In this document: positions 44,156 to 52,825 of the stretch, one piece after another
How the letters are laid out: each line of letters starts with the position of its first letter
Numbering within the stretch: position 1 is the stretch's first letter
Source of the DNA: Kribbella antibiotica
Lineage (GTDB): Bacteria > Actinomycetota > Actinomycetes > Propionibacteriales > Kribbellaceae
DNA: 64,000 bases
Reading direction: 5' to 3'
Assembly: GCF_004349055.1 (NCBI RefSeq)
Contig: NZ_SMKX01000001.1
Span: 1-64,000, forward strand
Program-made: the position numbers and the translations under genes
Notes under the pieces: model-generated
The model's database searches: none
Told to the model about the DNA's origin: nothing
The model's input: only the letters and a program-made list of their open reading frames with translations

Positions 44156-44941
44156 GTGGCCACCCCTCGCGCTGAGCACCTTGCGCCGATCGCACTGCAG
44201 ATGTGGACGTTGCACGAAGCTGCAAGTCAAGATCTGTTGGGCGTGCTGAGTGAGGTCGCGGCGATCGGCTACGTTGGCGTGGAGACCTACGACCTGTACG
44301 GCCAAGCCCCGAAGGCGGTCCGGGCCCGCCTCGCTGAGCTCGGGCTTGAGCTGTGCAGCTCGCACGCACCTTTCCCGGCGGGGGAGCGGGCGACCGAGAT
44401 TCTTGATCAGTACGCCGAACTGGGGGCAGGCACGCTGGTGTGGAGTCTTGAACCGGCGGAGTTCGCCTCCGTCGACGGCATCAGGCGCGGGGCGGAACGG
44501 ATCAACGAGGCCGTGGCGAACGCGGCTTCCTACGGTCTGCGGATCGGGTACCACAACCACTTCGCCGAGTTCCGGAACGCGTTCGACGGCCGATCGGCGT
44601 ACGAGATCTTGCTGGCCGAGCTCGACCCGGCAGTCGTTCTGGAGCTCGACACGTACTGGGCGCAGACGGGCGGGGCCGACCCGGCTGCGCTGGCTGCGTC
44701 GCTCGGCGACCGGCTGGAATACATCCACCTCAAAGACGGACCTGCTCAAGGAATGGACGACCAGATGGTGCCGTACGGCGAAGGAGTGGTCGACATCGAC
44801 GAGGTGGTGCGCGCGAACCCCGCGGTCCGCTGGAATCTGGTCGAGATCGACCGCTCCGAGCGCGAGATCTCCTGGTTGCTACGTGACTGTAACGACTATC
44901 TGGTCGGGCGCGGTCTCGGATCAGGCAAGGTGGCTGCATGA
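44156..44941 (+). CDS. Sugar phosphate isomerase/epimerase-family protein (AP endonuclease 2 fold)
   Basis: A 261-aa TIM-barrel protein of the xylose-isomerase-like family. Metal-site motifs are visible: GYVGVETYDLYG, GLRIGYHNHFAEF, VVLELDTYWAQTGG, YIHLKDGPAQ and LVEIDRSE. The substrate is probably a sugar, inositol derivative or similar polyol. GTG 44156 starts the conserved fold; the frame is open upstream without homology. Its stop overlaps the next gene (ATGA), tying it to the CDP-alcohol transferase. Confidence 0.85.
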   Translation: MATPRAEHLAPIALQMWTLHEAASQDLLGVLSEVAAIGYVGVETYDLYGQAPKAVRARLAELGLELCSSHAPFPAGERATEILDQYAELGAGTLVWSLEPAEFASVDGIRRGAERINEAVANAASYGLRIGYHNHFAEFRNAFDGRSAYEILLAELDPAVVLELDTYWAQTGGADPAALAASLGDRLEYIHLKDGPAQGMDDQMVPYGEGVVDIDEVVRANPAVRWNLVEIDRSEREISWLLRDCNDYLVGRGLGSGKVAA

Positions 44942-45564
44942 ACGACAAGGCAACCGAACTCGCTCCGCCGCGGCTGGCCGGCGAACTGCTCGGGCTTCCG
45001 AACCGGATCACCCTGGCCCGCACCGTCATCGCGATGGGCTTCGCAGTGGTCGCCTACAAGGTCGGTACGCCGATCTGGCTCTTCATCGCGTATCCGATCT
45101 ACTGGTTCGGTGACTCGCTCGACGGTGCCGTCGCCCGGTGGCGCAACGAGGAGACCATCTCGGGCGCGGTCTTCGACGTTGTCTGCGACCGGGCCTGTGC
45201 GTTCTTCCTGGCCGGAGCGTTCCTGGCGGTCTATCCCGACGTGCTCGGACCGCTGGCGTTGTTCCTGTTCCAGTTCGGCGTTCTGGACACGATGCTGACG
45301 CTGTCGTTCCTGCTCTGGCCCGGCTGCATCAGCCCGAACTACTTCTTCCGGATCGACAAACCGATCTACAAGTACAACTGGTCGATGCCGGCCAAGGCCC
45401 TGAACACCGGCGGTGTAGTCGTGTCCCTGGTCCTCGGCCACAACTTCGGCATCATGTGGCTCGCCTACATCGTCGCGTCGGCGCTCCTCGTCCTCAAGGT
45501 CGTGTCGCTGACCCGCGTGCTGCGCATCCTCACCGGCCGGGTCGCCGCCGCACCGGCGACCTGA
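44938..45564 (+). CDS. CDP-alcohol phosphatidyltransferase-family protein
   Basis: A 208-aa membrane enzyme with about six helices. The full catalytic signature is present: D59-x2-D62-G63-x2-A66-R67-x8-G76-x3-D80-x3-D84 (DSLDGAVAR followed by GAVFDVVCD). The family transfers a phosphoalcohol from a CDP-activated donor to an alcohol such as inositol or glycerol. Coupled with the upstream TIM-barrel isomerase, it may make an unusual polyol-containing lipid; this is inference. Confidence 0.9.
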   Translation: MNDKATELAPPRLAGELLGLPNRITLARTVIAMGFAVVAYKVGTPIWLFIAYPIYWFGDSLDGAVARWRNEETISGAVFDVVCDRACAFFLAGAFLAVYPDVLGPLALFLFQFGVLDTMLTLSFLLWPGCISPNYFFRIDKPIYKYNWSMPAKALNTGGVVVSLVLGHNFGIMWLAYIVASALLVLKVVSLTRVLRILTGRVAAAPAT

Positions 45565-45578
45565 TCGGCAAAGCCATC

Positions 45579-46535
45579 TCAAGAAGGTTGTGAAAAGGAC
45601 CCCTCGACCACCGGCAGCGCGTAGTCCCAGAGCCGGTCGGCCGCCTCGGGGTCCACAGCCCACTTCGCCACACCGGCCTGGACCTCGGGTCCGCCGTCCA
45701 CGACCGGCGCCTCCTGGTTGTTCTCGAAGTAGCCTCCGGTCACGCCGTCGAGCAGCGGTGAGGCTGCCAGCATCGTCGTCGTCGCGGCACCCTGGTCAGG
45801 CGTCTTGAAGAAGTCCTGGGTGATCAGGTTGCCGTCGGCATCCATAGCGCCGAGTGCCTGCATGGTCGCGTCCGGGATGTGGCGCGCCAGCTTGGTGTGG
45901 ATGAACCCGGGGTTGGCGGCGTTGGCGGTGATGCCGTCCGCACCCCACTTCCGGCCGATACCGACCGCGAGCAGTACGTCGGCCGCCTTCGACTGGGCGT
46001 AGGCCAGGAACGGGTCATACGGCCGCTCGGCGAAGTGCGGGTCGTCGAAGTCGAACCCGGTCTGCAGCTGGAGGCCGGAGCTGAGCAGGACCACGCGCGC
46101 GCGGCCGGCTGCCTTGAGGGCCGGGTACAGGCCGTTCACGAGCGCGAAGTGACCGAGGTAGTTGGTCGCGAGCTGCAGCTCCCAGCCATCGGAGTTCTTC
46201 TGGAGCGTGGGCAGCGCCATGATGCCGGCGTTCGCGACGACTGCATCGAGGGGGCCGTTCCACCCCTTGGTGAAGGCGTGGACCGACGCGAGATCGGCGA
46301 GGTCGATGGCCGCGGCGTCAACCCGCGGGAACTCGGCCAGCAGCGGGGCCGCGTCGTCCGGGTTACGCGTCGCGATGGTGACCTGGGCACCGGCGCCCGC
46401 AAGCGCGCGCACAGTGGCGGCGCCGAGGCCTGAGGCCCCGCCGGTGACGATGAATCGCCGGCCGGTCAGGTCGACACCGGCAAGCACCTCAGCCGCGGTG
46501 GCCCGCGGTCCGAACGGGAGAACGAAGGGAGACAT
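45579..46535 (-). CDS. Short-chain dehydrogenase/reductase (retinol-dehydrogenase-like)
   Basis: A 318-aa SDR. The cofactor motif is TGGASGLG (about 31-38), then NAGIM, the catalytic Ser in VLLSSG and YAQSK as the YxxxK pair. It is of the WWOX/retinol dehydrogenase-like group; the substrate is unknown. A near-perfect TetR-type palindrome (46560-46580) lies 25 bp before ATG 46535, so it is probably controlled by a TetR protein encoded elsewhere. Confidence 0.92.
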   Translation of the reverse strand: MSPFVLPFGPRATAAEVLAGVDLTGRRFIVTGGASGLGAATVRALAGAGAQVTIATRNPDDAAPLLAEFPRVDAAAIDLADLASVHAFTKGWNGPLDAVVANAGIMALPTLQKNSDGWELQLATNYLGHFALVNGLYPALKAAGRARVVLLSSGLQLQTGFDFDDPHFAERPYDPFLAYAQSKAADVLLAVGIGRKWGADGITANAANPGFIHTKLARHIPDATMQALGAMDADGNLITQDFFKTPDQGAATTTMLAASPLLDGVTGGYFENNQEAPVVDGGPEVQAGVAKWAVDPEAADRLWDYALPVVEGSFSQPS

Positions 46536-46559
46536 GGGAGCTTCTTTTCTCGTAGCCGA

Positions 46560-46580
46560 ACACTCTGTCGTACAGAGTGT
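46560..46580. promoter_or_regulatory. TetR-type palindrome before the SDR gene
   Basis: ACACTCTGT-CGT-ACAGAGTGT has perfect 9-bp arms around a 3-bp centre, and lies in the promoter of the SDR gene. No TetR gene is adjacent. Confidence 0.6.
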
Positions 46581-46732
46581 ACGGCAAGCCCAAAACGAAC
46601 AAACACACCCGAAAGATCAGATCTATTCCCGATCCTTGGGTGATAGATCCGCTTGATCTTCCCAAAATGCCGAGTTTCTGTCAGGGTTTGCGCGTCGATT
46701 GATCTGAACTATCCGTCCAGATAGGTGCCGCC

Positions 46733-49700
46733 ATGCCGCGTTCCGCTCGCCGGCTTCTCGCCGTGCTGGGCAGCCTCGTGCTGCCTGCTGTGCTACTTCC
46801 CGTCGTTGCTGAGGCAGCGACCGTCACCACCTTGTACGTCGCTCCGTCGGGCGGGGCCGGTTCCGGGACCCTGGCCCGGCCGTTCGGGTCGCTGGAGCAG
46901 GCGCGCGACCAGGTTCGCAAGCTCGCCAAGAACCAGCGCGCGGACATTCGCGTCGTACTGCTCGCCGGTGACTACCAGCGGACCACCACGTTCCAGCTGA
47001 CCAGCGCCGACTCCGGGCGGAACGGGCATCAGGTGATCTACCAGGCGCAGCCCGGCGCCAAGGTGACGGTGAACGGCGGCCGGCTGGTGACCGGCTGGAC
47101 GCTCTCCGACCCGGCCAAGAACATCTACAAGGCGCATGTCGGCGCGATCGACTTCCGTCAGCTCTATGTGAACGGCGAGCGCCAGCAGCGTGCTCGTGGG
47201 CGCGAGAATCCGCCTGGGTGGTCGAAGACTGCGACCGGGTACACGGACAGCACGCAGAGCATGGTCGGCTGGAAGAACCAGGGCGAGATCGAGGTGAACA
47301 GCCGCTGGGGCTGGATGCACTACCGCTGCCCGATCCAGTCGATCGCCGGGACGGCGGTCACGATGCAGCAGCCCTGCTACAAGAACGCCAACCTGCACCA
47401 GGGTGAGGAGATCCAGAACCCGACCTGGATCGAGAACGCCTACGAGCTGCTCGATACGCCGGGGGAGTGGTATCTCGACAAGAGCACCGGCGACGTCTAC
47501 TACGTGGGTGACCCGTCGACCAAGACCGTCGTGGTCCCGCAGGTGCAGGACCTGGTCAACGTCAGTGGGACGATCGCGAACCCGGTACAGAACATTCGGT
47601 TCGACGGGATCACCTTCTCCTACTCGACCTGGCTCGACCCGAGCAGCGACGACGGCATGGTCGAGGGCCAAGCCGGCTTCCGGATCAACGGGCCGAACTG
47701 GCGCGACTTCGACCACTCGCGGTTGTACTGGGAGAAGACTCCCGGCGCGGTGAACGTGGGCTACAGCCGGAACATCTCCTTCACCGGTAGCACTTTCACG
47801 CACCTCGGCGCGGTCGGGCTCAACCTGAACACCGGCTCGCAGGGGACCACGATCAAGGGCAACATCTTCCGCGACATCGCCGCGACCGGCATCCAGGTCG
47901 GTGGCACCGACATCATCGACCACCACCCGGACGATGTCCGGGCGATCACCAAGGACAACCTGGTCAGCAACAACCTGATCACCAAGGCTGCGGCCGACTA
48001 CTCCGGTTCGCTGGCGATCATGGCCGGCTACACCGAGCACACCGTGATCGAGCACAACACGATCCGCGACCTGCCGTACAGCGGGATCTCGCTCGGCTGG
48101 GGCTGGGGCAACACCGATGTCGGCGGGGACACGAACTACCCGGGCAACTTCGGGATCCCGATCTACGACACCCCGACCACCGCGAAGAACAACATCATCC
48201 GCGACAACTCGATCAGCGACATCATGAAGCGCCAGGCCGACGGCGGGGCGATCTACACGTTGAGCATGCAGCCCGGGAGCGTTGTCTCCGGCAACTACAT
48301 CAAGGACACCCCGAGCCCGGCGTACGGCGCGATCTACCACGACGAAGGTAGTCGCAGCTTCACCACCACCGAGAACGCGTTGTGCAATGTGCAGGCGTTG
48401 TGGCTGTTCCTCAATCACGGGCTGAACATCGATGCCCAGCGAAACTTCACCACCCAGCCGCGCTCGGCGACCCAGGCCAACACCATCGACTCGACGATCG
48501 CCAACAATCCGGTGGTTGCGGGCTGCGAGCAACTTCCGGCCTCGATCGTCAACAATGCCGGGCTGGAGGCGCCGTACCGGTCTCTCGACCCGCAGCCGGC
48601 GCCGACCGACCGGATCGCGCCGACCGCGCCCGGCAAGCCCGTCGTACGGACGAGTTTCCCGACCATCGCCGAGCTGAGCTGGCCGGCGTCGACCGACCAG
48701 ACCGGCGTCACCGGCTACTCGGTTTATGCGAACGGCAAGCTGGTCGGCGCCTCACAAGGTGCATCAGCGCGGATCACCGGTCTCGTCACGGGACGCAGCT
48801 ACACCTTCACCGTCACTGCGCGCGACGCCGTGGGCAATGAATCCTGCGTCAGCTCAGCAGTTGCCGTCACCATTCCGGCCAACGAGAACATCGCGTTGAA
48901 CAAGCCGGTGACCGTGTCTTCGTTCTCCGAGCCGAACGTCCGGGCCCTGGCCGTCGACGGGAAGCTGTCCACGCGGTGGGCGCAGGGCCTCGGTCAGCCT
49001 GATCCGTCGTGGCTGCAGGTAGACCTTGGAGCCCAGTACGACGTGAGCGGCGTGATCACGACCTTTGAGCTCAGCAACGGATATCGCTACAAGCTCGAGA
49101 TCTCGTCGGACGGTAGCGACTGGATCACCTTCGAGGATCACACGGGTACGGCGACGACGCAGGCGGACAACTATGCGTCCCTGCCGGTCTCTGTCCGCGG
49201 TCGCTATCTCCGGCTGACGGTGGTCGGCTCGAACTTCAATGGCGGCAGCATCTACGAGATCGCGGCGTACGGAAAGCTCGCGACCGTGACGCCCGATCAG
49301 CAGCCGCCGGCCGCGCTGCCGAAGCCGACGGTGAACGTTCTGCTGCCGACGACGCTCGACCTCAGCTGGCCGACCGGTACCGACAATGTTGGCGTGACCA
49401 GCTATGTCGTCTACCAGGACGGCCAGAAGATCGCGACCACTCCGCTGAACCAGCTGCGGGTTGATGGGCTCGTGGCGGGCTCCAGTCACAACTTCACGGT
49501 GGTGGCTCGCGACGCCAACCTGAACGCGGCCCCGGCCAGCCCGGCCGCTGATGTCACCATGCCGGCTGAGGCCGGGCTCGCGGTCGGCAAGGCGGTCACG
49601 GTGTCCTCGTTCTCCGAACCGAACGTTCCGGCCCTGGGCGTCGACGGGGATCTGAACACGCGGTGGGCGCAAGGGCTCGGTCTGCCGGATCCGTCGTGGT

Positions 49701-49969
49701 TCCAGGTGGATCTTGGCGCGGCGACCTCGGTGAAGAGCATCGTGACGAACTTCGAGCTGCCCAGCGGGTACAAGTACAAGCTGGAGTATTCGCTGGATGG
49801 GACGGCGTGGTCGATGTTCGACGACCACACTGCGGTGGCAACGACTGTCCGCCGAAACCCGTCGATCCGTACGGCGGCCGTCCAGGCGAGATATGTTCGG
49901 CTCACCGTGGTCGGCTCGAACTTCAGCGGTGGCAGTATTTACGAACTCCAGGTCTACGGCGGCTTCTGA
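46733..49969 (+). CDS. Secreted right-handed beta-helix protein with two Fn3-F5/8C modules
   Basis: A 1078-aa exported protein. A signal peptide (1-28) leads into a parallel beta-helix region (about 30-610; GSLEQARDQVRKLAK, NGGRLVTGWTLSD, and repeated NTI/NNLI turns as in polysaccharide lyases). Two tandem modules follow: Fn3 (about 625-705) plus F5/8C or CBM32 (about 715-850), then Fn3 (about 856-940) plus F5/8C (about 945-1078). The two F5/8C copies are very alike (VTVSSFSEPNV and RWAQGLG in both), showing an internal duplication. It is likely a polysaccharide-degrading or -binding enzyme. The FadR-type gene that follows by 14 bp may regulate it. Confidence 0.88.
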   Translation: MPRSARRLLAVLGSLVLPAVLLPVVAEAATVTTLYVAPSGGAGSGTLARPFGSLEQARDQVRKLAKNQRADIRVVLLAGDYQRTTTFQLTSADSGRNGHQVIYQAQPGAKVTVNGGRLVTGWTLSDPAKNIYKAHVGAIDFRQLYVNGERQQRARGRENPPGWSKTATGYTDSTQSMVGWKNQGEIEVNSRWGWMHYRCPIQSIAGTAVTMQQPCYKNANLHQGEEIQNPTWIENAYELLDTPGEWYLDKSTGDVYYVGDPSTKTVVVPQVQDLVNVSGTIANPVQNIRFDGITFSYSTWLDPSSDDGMVEGQAGFRINGPNWRDFDHSRLYWEKTPGAVNVGYSRNISFTGSTFTHLGAVGLNLNTGSQGTTIKGNIFRDIAATGIQVGGTDIIDHHPDDVRAITKDNLVSNNLITKAAADYSGSLAIMAGYTEHTVIEHNTIRDLPYSGISLGWGWGNTDVGGDTNYPGNFGIPIYDTPTTAKNNIIRDNSISDIMKRQADGGAIYTLSMQPGSVVSGNYIKDTPSPAYGAIYHDEGSRSFTTTENALCNVQALWLFLNHGLNIDAQRNFTTQPRSATQANTIDSTIANNPVVAGCEQLPASIVNNAGLEAPYRSLDPQPAPTDRIAPTAPGKPVVRTSFPTIAELSWPASTDQTGVTGYSVYANGKLVGASQGASARITGLVTGRSYTFTVTARDAVGNESCVSSAVAVTIPANENIALNKPVTVSSFSEPNVRALAVDGKLSTRWAQGLGQPDPSWLQVDLGAQYDVSGVITTFELSNGYRYKLEISSDGSDWITFEDHTGTATTQADNYASLPVSVRGRYLRLTVVGSNFNGGSIYEIAAYGKLATVTPDQQPPAALPKPTVNVLLPTTLDLSWPTGTDNVGVTSYVVYQDGQKIATTPLNQLRVDGLVAGSSHNFTVVARDANLNAAPASPAADVTMPAEAGLAVGKAVTVSSFSEPNVPALGVDGDLNTRWAQGLGLPDPSWFQVDLGAATSVKSIVTNFELPSGYKYKLEYSLDGTAWSMFDDHTAVATTVRRNPSIRTAAVQARYVRLTVVGSNFSGGSIYELQVYGGF

Positions 49970-49983
49970 AGGGCAGTGCATCG

Positions 49984-50706
49984 ATGAGCGACGTCCCCAC
50001 CTATCGGCCGGGCTATGAGGTGGTGGCCGAGCAACTGCTCGCCTACATCGCCGAGCAGGGGCTCCGGCCGGGGGACCGGCTGCCCACCGAGAAGGGGCTG
50101 GCCGAGATCCTCGGTACCGGTCGATCGGTGACCCGCGAGGCGCTCAAGGTCCTCGCGGCGGTCGGGCGCGTCGCCGTACGGAAGGGTGCGGGCATCTACG
50201 TGTCCGTGCCCTCCAACCCGGCAGCGGACAGCCAGGTCGGGTATTTCCAGCCGACCGACCTGGCGCATGTCGCGATGCTGTTCGATCACCGGCGGCTGGT
50301 CGAGGCGGAGTCCGCGCGCCTCGCCGCGACGCTCGCTCGGCCGCCGCTGGTCCGCGCGATCATGGCTGCCGCCGAGGCATCGGTCGCGGCGCATCAGGAT
50401 CATGCTGCCTTCCGGGAGCAGGACCGATTGTTCCACGATGCCGTGGCTGAGGCCTCCGCAAACGTCTTCCTGCAGGCTGCGGTCACGTCGTTGCGCGACT
50501 TCAAAGAACAGTCCGACCGGTTGCTTTTCGCCGGTGGGCTGCCCGGCTCGCTCGAAGTCGCTGCGCAGCAGCACGTGCACATCGCTGAGGCGATCGCGGC
50601 AGGTGACCCCGACCAGGCGCGTACGGCGATGGTTCAGCACATCGACACCACCCAGTCCCAGTTCGAAGAACGGATTCGGGACCGGCTGAAGGCAGCACCG
50701 CAGTAG
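49984..50706 (+). CDS. GntR/FadR-family transcriptional regulator (FCD domain)
   Basis: A 240-aa regulator with an N-terminal GntR winged helix (about 8-75: LRPGDRLPTEKGLAEILGTG, SVTREALKVLAAVGRVAV) and a C-terminal FCD helical domain (about 95-225) with metal-ligand-like residues D..H..H (DRLFHDAVAEAS, HVHIAEAIAAGD). FCD regulators respond to sugar acids, amino acids or other carboxylates. ATG 49984 starts 14 bp after the beta-helix protein, so the two may be co-transcribed. Confidence 0.92.
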   Translation: MSDVPTYRPGYEVVAEQLLAYIAEQGLRPGDRLPTEKGLAEILGTGRSVTREALKVLAAVGRVAVRKGAGIYVSVPSNPAADSQVGYFQPTDLAHVAMLFDHRRLVEAESARLAATLARPPLVRAIMAAAEASVAAHQDHAAFREQDRLFHDAVAEASANVFLQAAVTSLRDFKEQSDRLLFAGGLPGSLEVAAQQHVHIAEAIAAGDPDQARTAMVQHIDTTQSQFEERIRDRLKAAPQ

Positions 50707-50812
50707 GTACGCAGGGCGGATCTACGTAATTCTCGCCGACGCGGGAGCGGGCCGGGCGCTGCGAGGCTTCAGGCATCAAGTTGATGACCGGAAGCACGGA
50801 GAGGAACGCCCG

Positions 50813-51220
50813 ATGATCTACCACGGCAACCGACTGACCCTGAAGCCCGATGTGGCCCCCGAGCAGGTCGAGGCGGCGCTGGAAAGCCTGCGGAACCAAG
50901 GCCGGTCGATCCCGGCGGTGAAGTCGTTCATCGTCGGCCGCGACTACGGCGGTGAGTACGAGTGGGCCGCGACCTTCGTCCTCGAGGATCTCGAGGGCTA
51001 CTGGGAGTACCTGATCCACCCGGCCCACCTGAACACCGACCGCATCGGCCTGCCGCTGGTCGACAAGTTCGTGTCGTTCGACATCTGCGACGAGGAGGAC
51101 CCCGAGGTCGGCGCCAAGATCGCGGCCCTGCACCAGCGCCGCTACGACACCATGCCCGACATCAGCAAGCTCGTCGCCAACCTCGGCGAGTACGTCGGCA
51201 GTGCACCGCCGCGGAGCTGA
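50813..51220 (+). CDS. Dabb-family (stress-responsive A/B barrel) protein
   Basis: A 135-aa protein with the Dabb ferredoxin-like barrel: MIYHGNRLTLKPDVAPEQV at the start, then FIVGRDYGGEYEWAATFVLED and YLIHPAHLNTDRIGLPLVDK. Members dimerise into a barrel; some are cyclases or stress proteins. The role here is unknown. ATG 50813 follows GGAGAGGAA. Confidence 0.85.
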   Translation: MIYHGNRLTLKPDVAPEQVEAALESLRNQGRSIPAVKSFIVGRDYGGEYEWAATFVLEDLEGYWEYLIHPAHLNTDRIGLPLVDKFVSFDICDEEDPEVGAKIAALHQRRYDTMPDISKLVANLGEYVGSAPPRS

Positions 51221-51247
51221 ACGTCGTACCGGTGCTCGGCCGGCCGC

Positions 51248-51757
51248 CTACGCGATGACGATCTTCGCGGTCTTGGTGACGCTGAACTCGCCCTTGCCGC
51301 CGCCGCAGAAGTCGATCTTGTAGGTGAACGTGTAGGTGCCGGCCTTGGCGTAGGTGTGCGGGTCGGCCGGCTCGTACGTCTGCGTGCCGGTGTGCTGCTT
51401 CTTCGCGCCCTGACAAGTCACGCCACCACCGTCAGCGCCACCCGGCTCGGACCCGTCACCGAAGCTGTAATCCGAACCCAGACTGAGGTCGACGAACCCC
51501 GTCCCCACAGGTAGCGGCTGCTGGTCGTCAGCCCCCAGCGGTACGACGATCGTGCCGGCGACGGTCACCTTCAGCGTCATCACCCGTCCCTTGACGACAG
51601 GTGCCAGCGTCACCTCCGCCCCAACCTTCGCCGGAACACTCGGTGTCGTTGTCGGTGCGACAGTCGGCGTACTGGAGTTGCATGCAGCAACAACAACCGC
51701 AGCCAGTAGCGCGGCCCCGAGAATGGTCAGCTTCGGAAGAGATCTGAAAATCGCCAC
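51248..51757 (-). CDS. Lipoprotein with PKD-like beta domain
   Basis: A 169-aa predicted lipoprotein: signal peptide, lipobox VAA-C26, a Thr/Pro-rich linker, and a beta-rich domain (TLKVTVAGTIVVPLGADD, VDLSLGSDYSFGDGSEPGG, KAGTYTFTYKIDFCGGGKG) with the GDG...GTYTFTYK pattern of PKD-like folds. Two cysteines in the domain may pair. The function is unknown. GTG 51757 is preferred; the longer frame runs into repeat copy B. Confidence 0.7.
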   Translation of the reverse strand: MAIFRSLPKLTILGAALLAAVVVAACNSSTPTVAPTTTPSVPAKVGAEVTLAPVVKGRVMTLKVTVAGTIVVPLGADDQQPLPVGTGFVDLSLGSDYSFGDGSEPGGADGGGVTCQGAKKQHTGTQTYEPADPHTYAKAGTYTFTYKIDFCGGGKGEFSVTKTAKIVIA

Positions 51758-51828
51758 GGTCGAGGGTAGCGCCGTCGCGCCGGAAAGGGGCCTATCGCAA
51801 CAATCGGCGCGTCCGGTACGGCGGTGCC

Positions 51829-52657
51829 GGTTGCTCGCCGCACCGGACAAGCCGGACACGTTGCTTGTGGTTGCTCGCCGCGGCGGCCGCGTTACATAAA
51901 GAGCTTGGCTGGGCCCGGCGCGTGGTTGAGGTACTGGCGAGGTCGGCGATCGCGTGTCCGTTGCTTGAGGTGCTCGCTATGGCTGGGGTGGAAAAGCGGC
52001 GCTGAGTGGAAACTCCTGTGCGCCATTTGCACAAAACAATCCACCCAGCGACCTCGGGGGCTGGAGTGCGGGGTTGGGGAGTTTTACCTGTCATTTCGGG
52101 TCAGTTTTGCTCCCCAGCGCGGCCGGATGCCTGACAGGTCGGGCGCTGGGGAGTTCTATCGGCGTATCCGCCTGCCGTTTCGCGCTACGCGGGACTTTTT
52201 CGGGTCTATGAGGCTGTCGCAAAATGGGAGATGAAAACGATGTTCATCCCTGAGGTGCCAGAGCCATCGAATACGCCCTGGTCAGAGAGTTGCGACCTCG
52301 CCGCCTAATCGTGGTCCCCTCCACTTGGGCACCAAAATCGGCCAATTTGTGCGCGGTTCTCCCCACCGTGCCCAAGTCGAGCCCCATTTCGCTACAGCCT
52401 CTATGCGCCGAAAAATTCACGTGTAGTGAGGGTTGCCGGGGTCAGCCGGGCACTGCAGGACCCCGCACTGCCTTGCCAGCGCTTTTTACCACCGCGGAGG
52501 GTCACTTTCCAGGCCTCGGAGCTACCGGCCGTAACCATAGCGAGTACCTCAATCGGCGGGAACGCGATCGCCGGCCTCGCCATCCCCCTCAGCCACGCGC
52601 CGGGCCCAGCCAAACTCTCACTGTAAATCGGCCGCAGCGGCGACCAGCCACAAGCCG
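51829..52657. repeat. Palindromic repeat, copy B (interrupted by a MITE-like element)
   Basis: Direct-orientation copy of the 23220-23852 repeat. Its inverted arms are 51863-51982 and 52535-52655; the central hairpin (GTTGGGGAG...CTCCCCAGC) is near 52073-52118. The repeat is split at 52211-52400 by a 190-bp insertion with a 5-bp target duplication; without these it is 634 bp, against 633 bp for copy A. It fills the gap between the lipoprotein and the PBP gene. Confidence 0.82.
52211..52400. mobile_element. 190-bp MITE-like insertion in repeat copy B
   Basis: The left end AGGCTGTCGCAAAATGGG (52211-52228) and the right end (52383-52400, whose reverse complement is AGGCTGTAGCGAAATGGG) are 18-bp terminal inverted repeats with two mismatches. 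CTATG flanks both sides (52206-52210 and 52401-52405). Copy A has a single CTATG at the equivalent position (23596-23600), i.e. the empty site. No transposase gene fits inside, so it must be mobilised in trans. The IS family cannot be assigned by eye. Confidence 0.85.
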
Positions 52658-52705
52658 ACGGGCCCGGACGCATCGGAGTGCGCGTTCACCCAACCCCCGA
52701 AAGCA

Positions 52706-52748
52706 ATCTCGTCCGGAAGGACGAACCCCTCCAACTTCCGGACGAGAT
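52706..52748. terminator. 14-bp hairpin upstream of the PBP gene
   Basis: ATCTCGTCCGGAAG (52706-52719) pairs perfectly with CTTCCGGACGAGAT (52735-52748) around a 15-nt loop. It lies about 80 bp before the PBP start and could insulate it from transcription through the repeat. Confidence 0.6.
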
Positions 52749-52825
52749 CAGCGTTTCACGTAGTCCGGATCGGCCCTCCGCGCGTCCTACAGTACGTCGG
52801 TGTTCGCCCCACCCCGGAGGTTTCG

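Noticed and set aside
46793-48532. Long minus-strand frame opposite the beta-helix protein
   Set aside because: Composition is that of a third-position GC shadow, with no motif, while the plus strand encodes a clear exported multidomain protein.
52211-52400. The 190-bp insertion as a complete insertion sequence
   Set aside because: Too short for a transposase and no coding signal; only the ends and target duplication are element-like.
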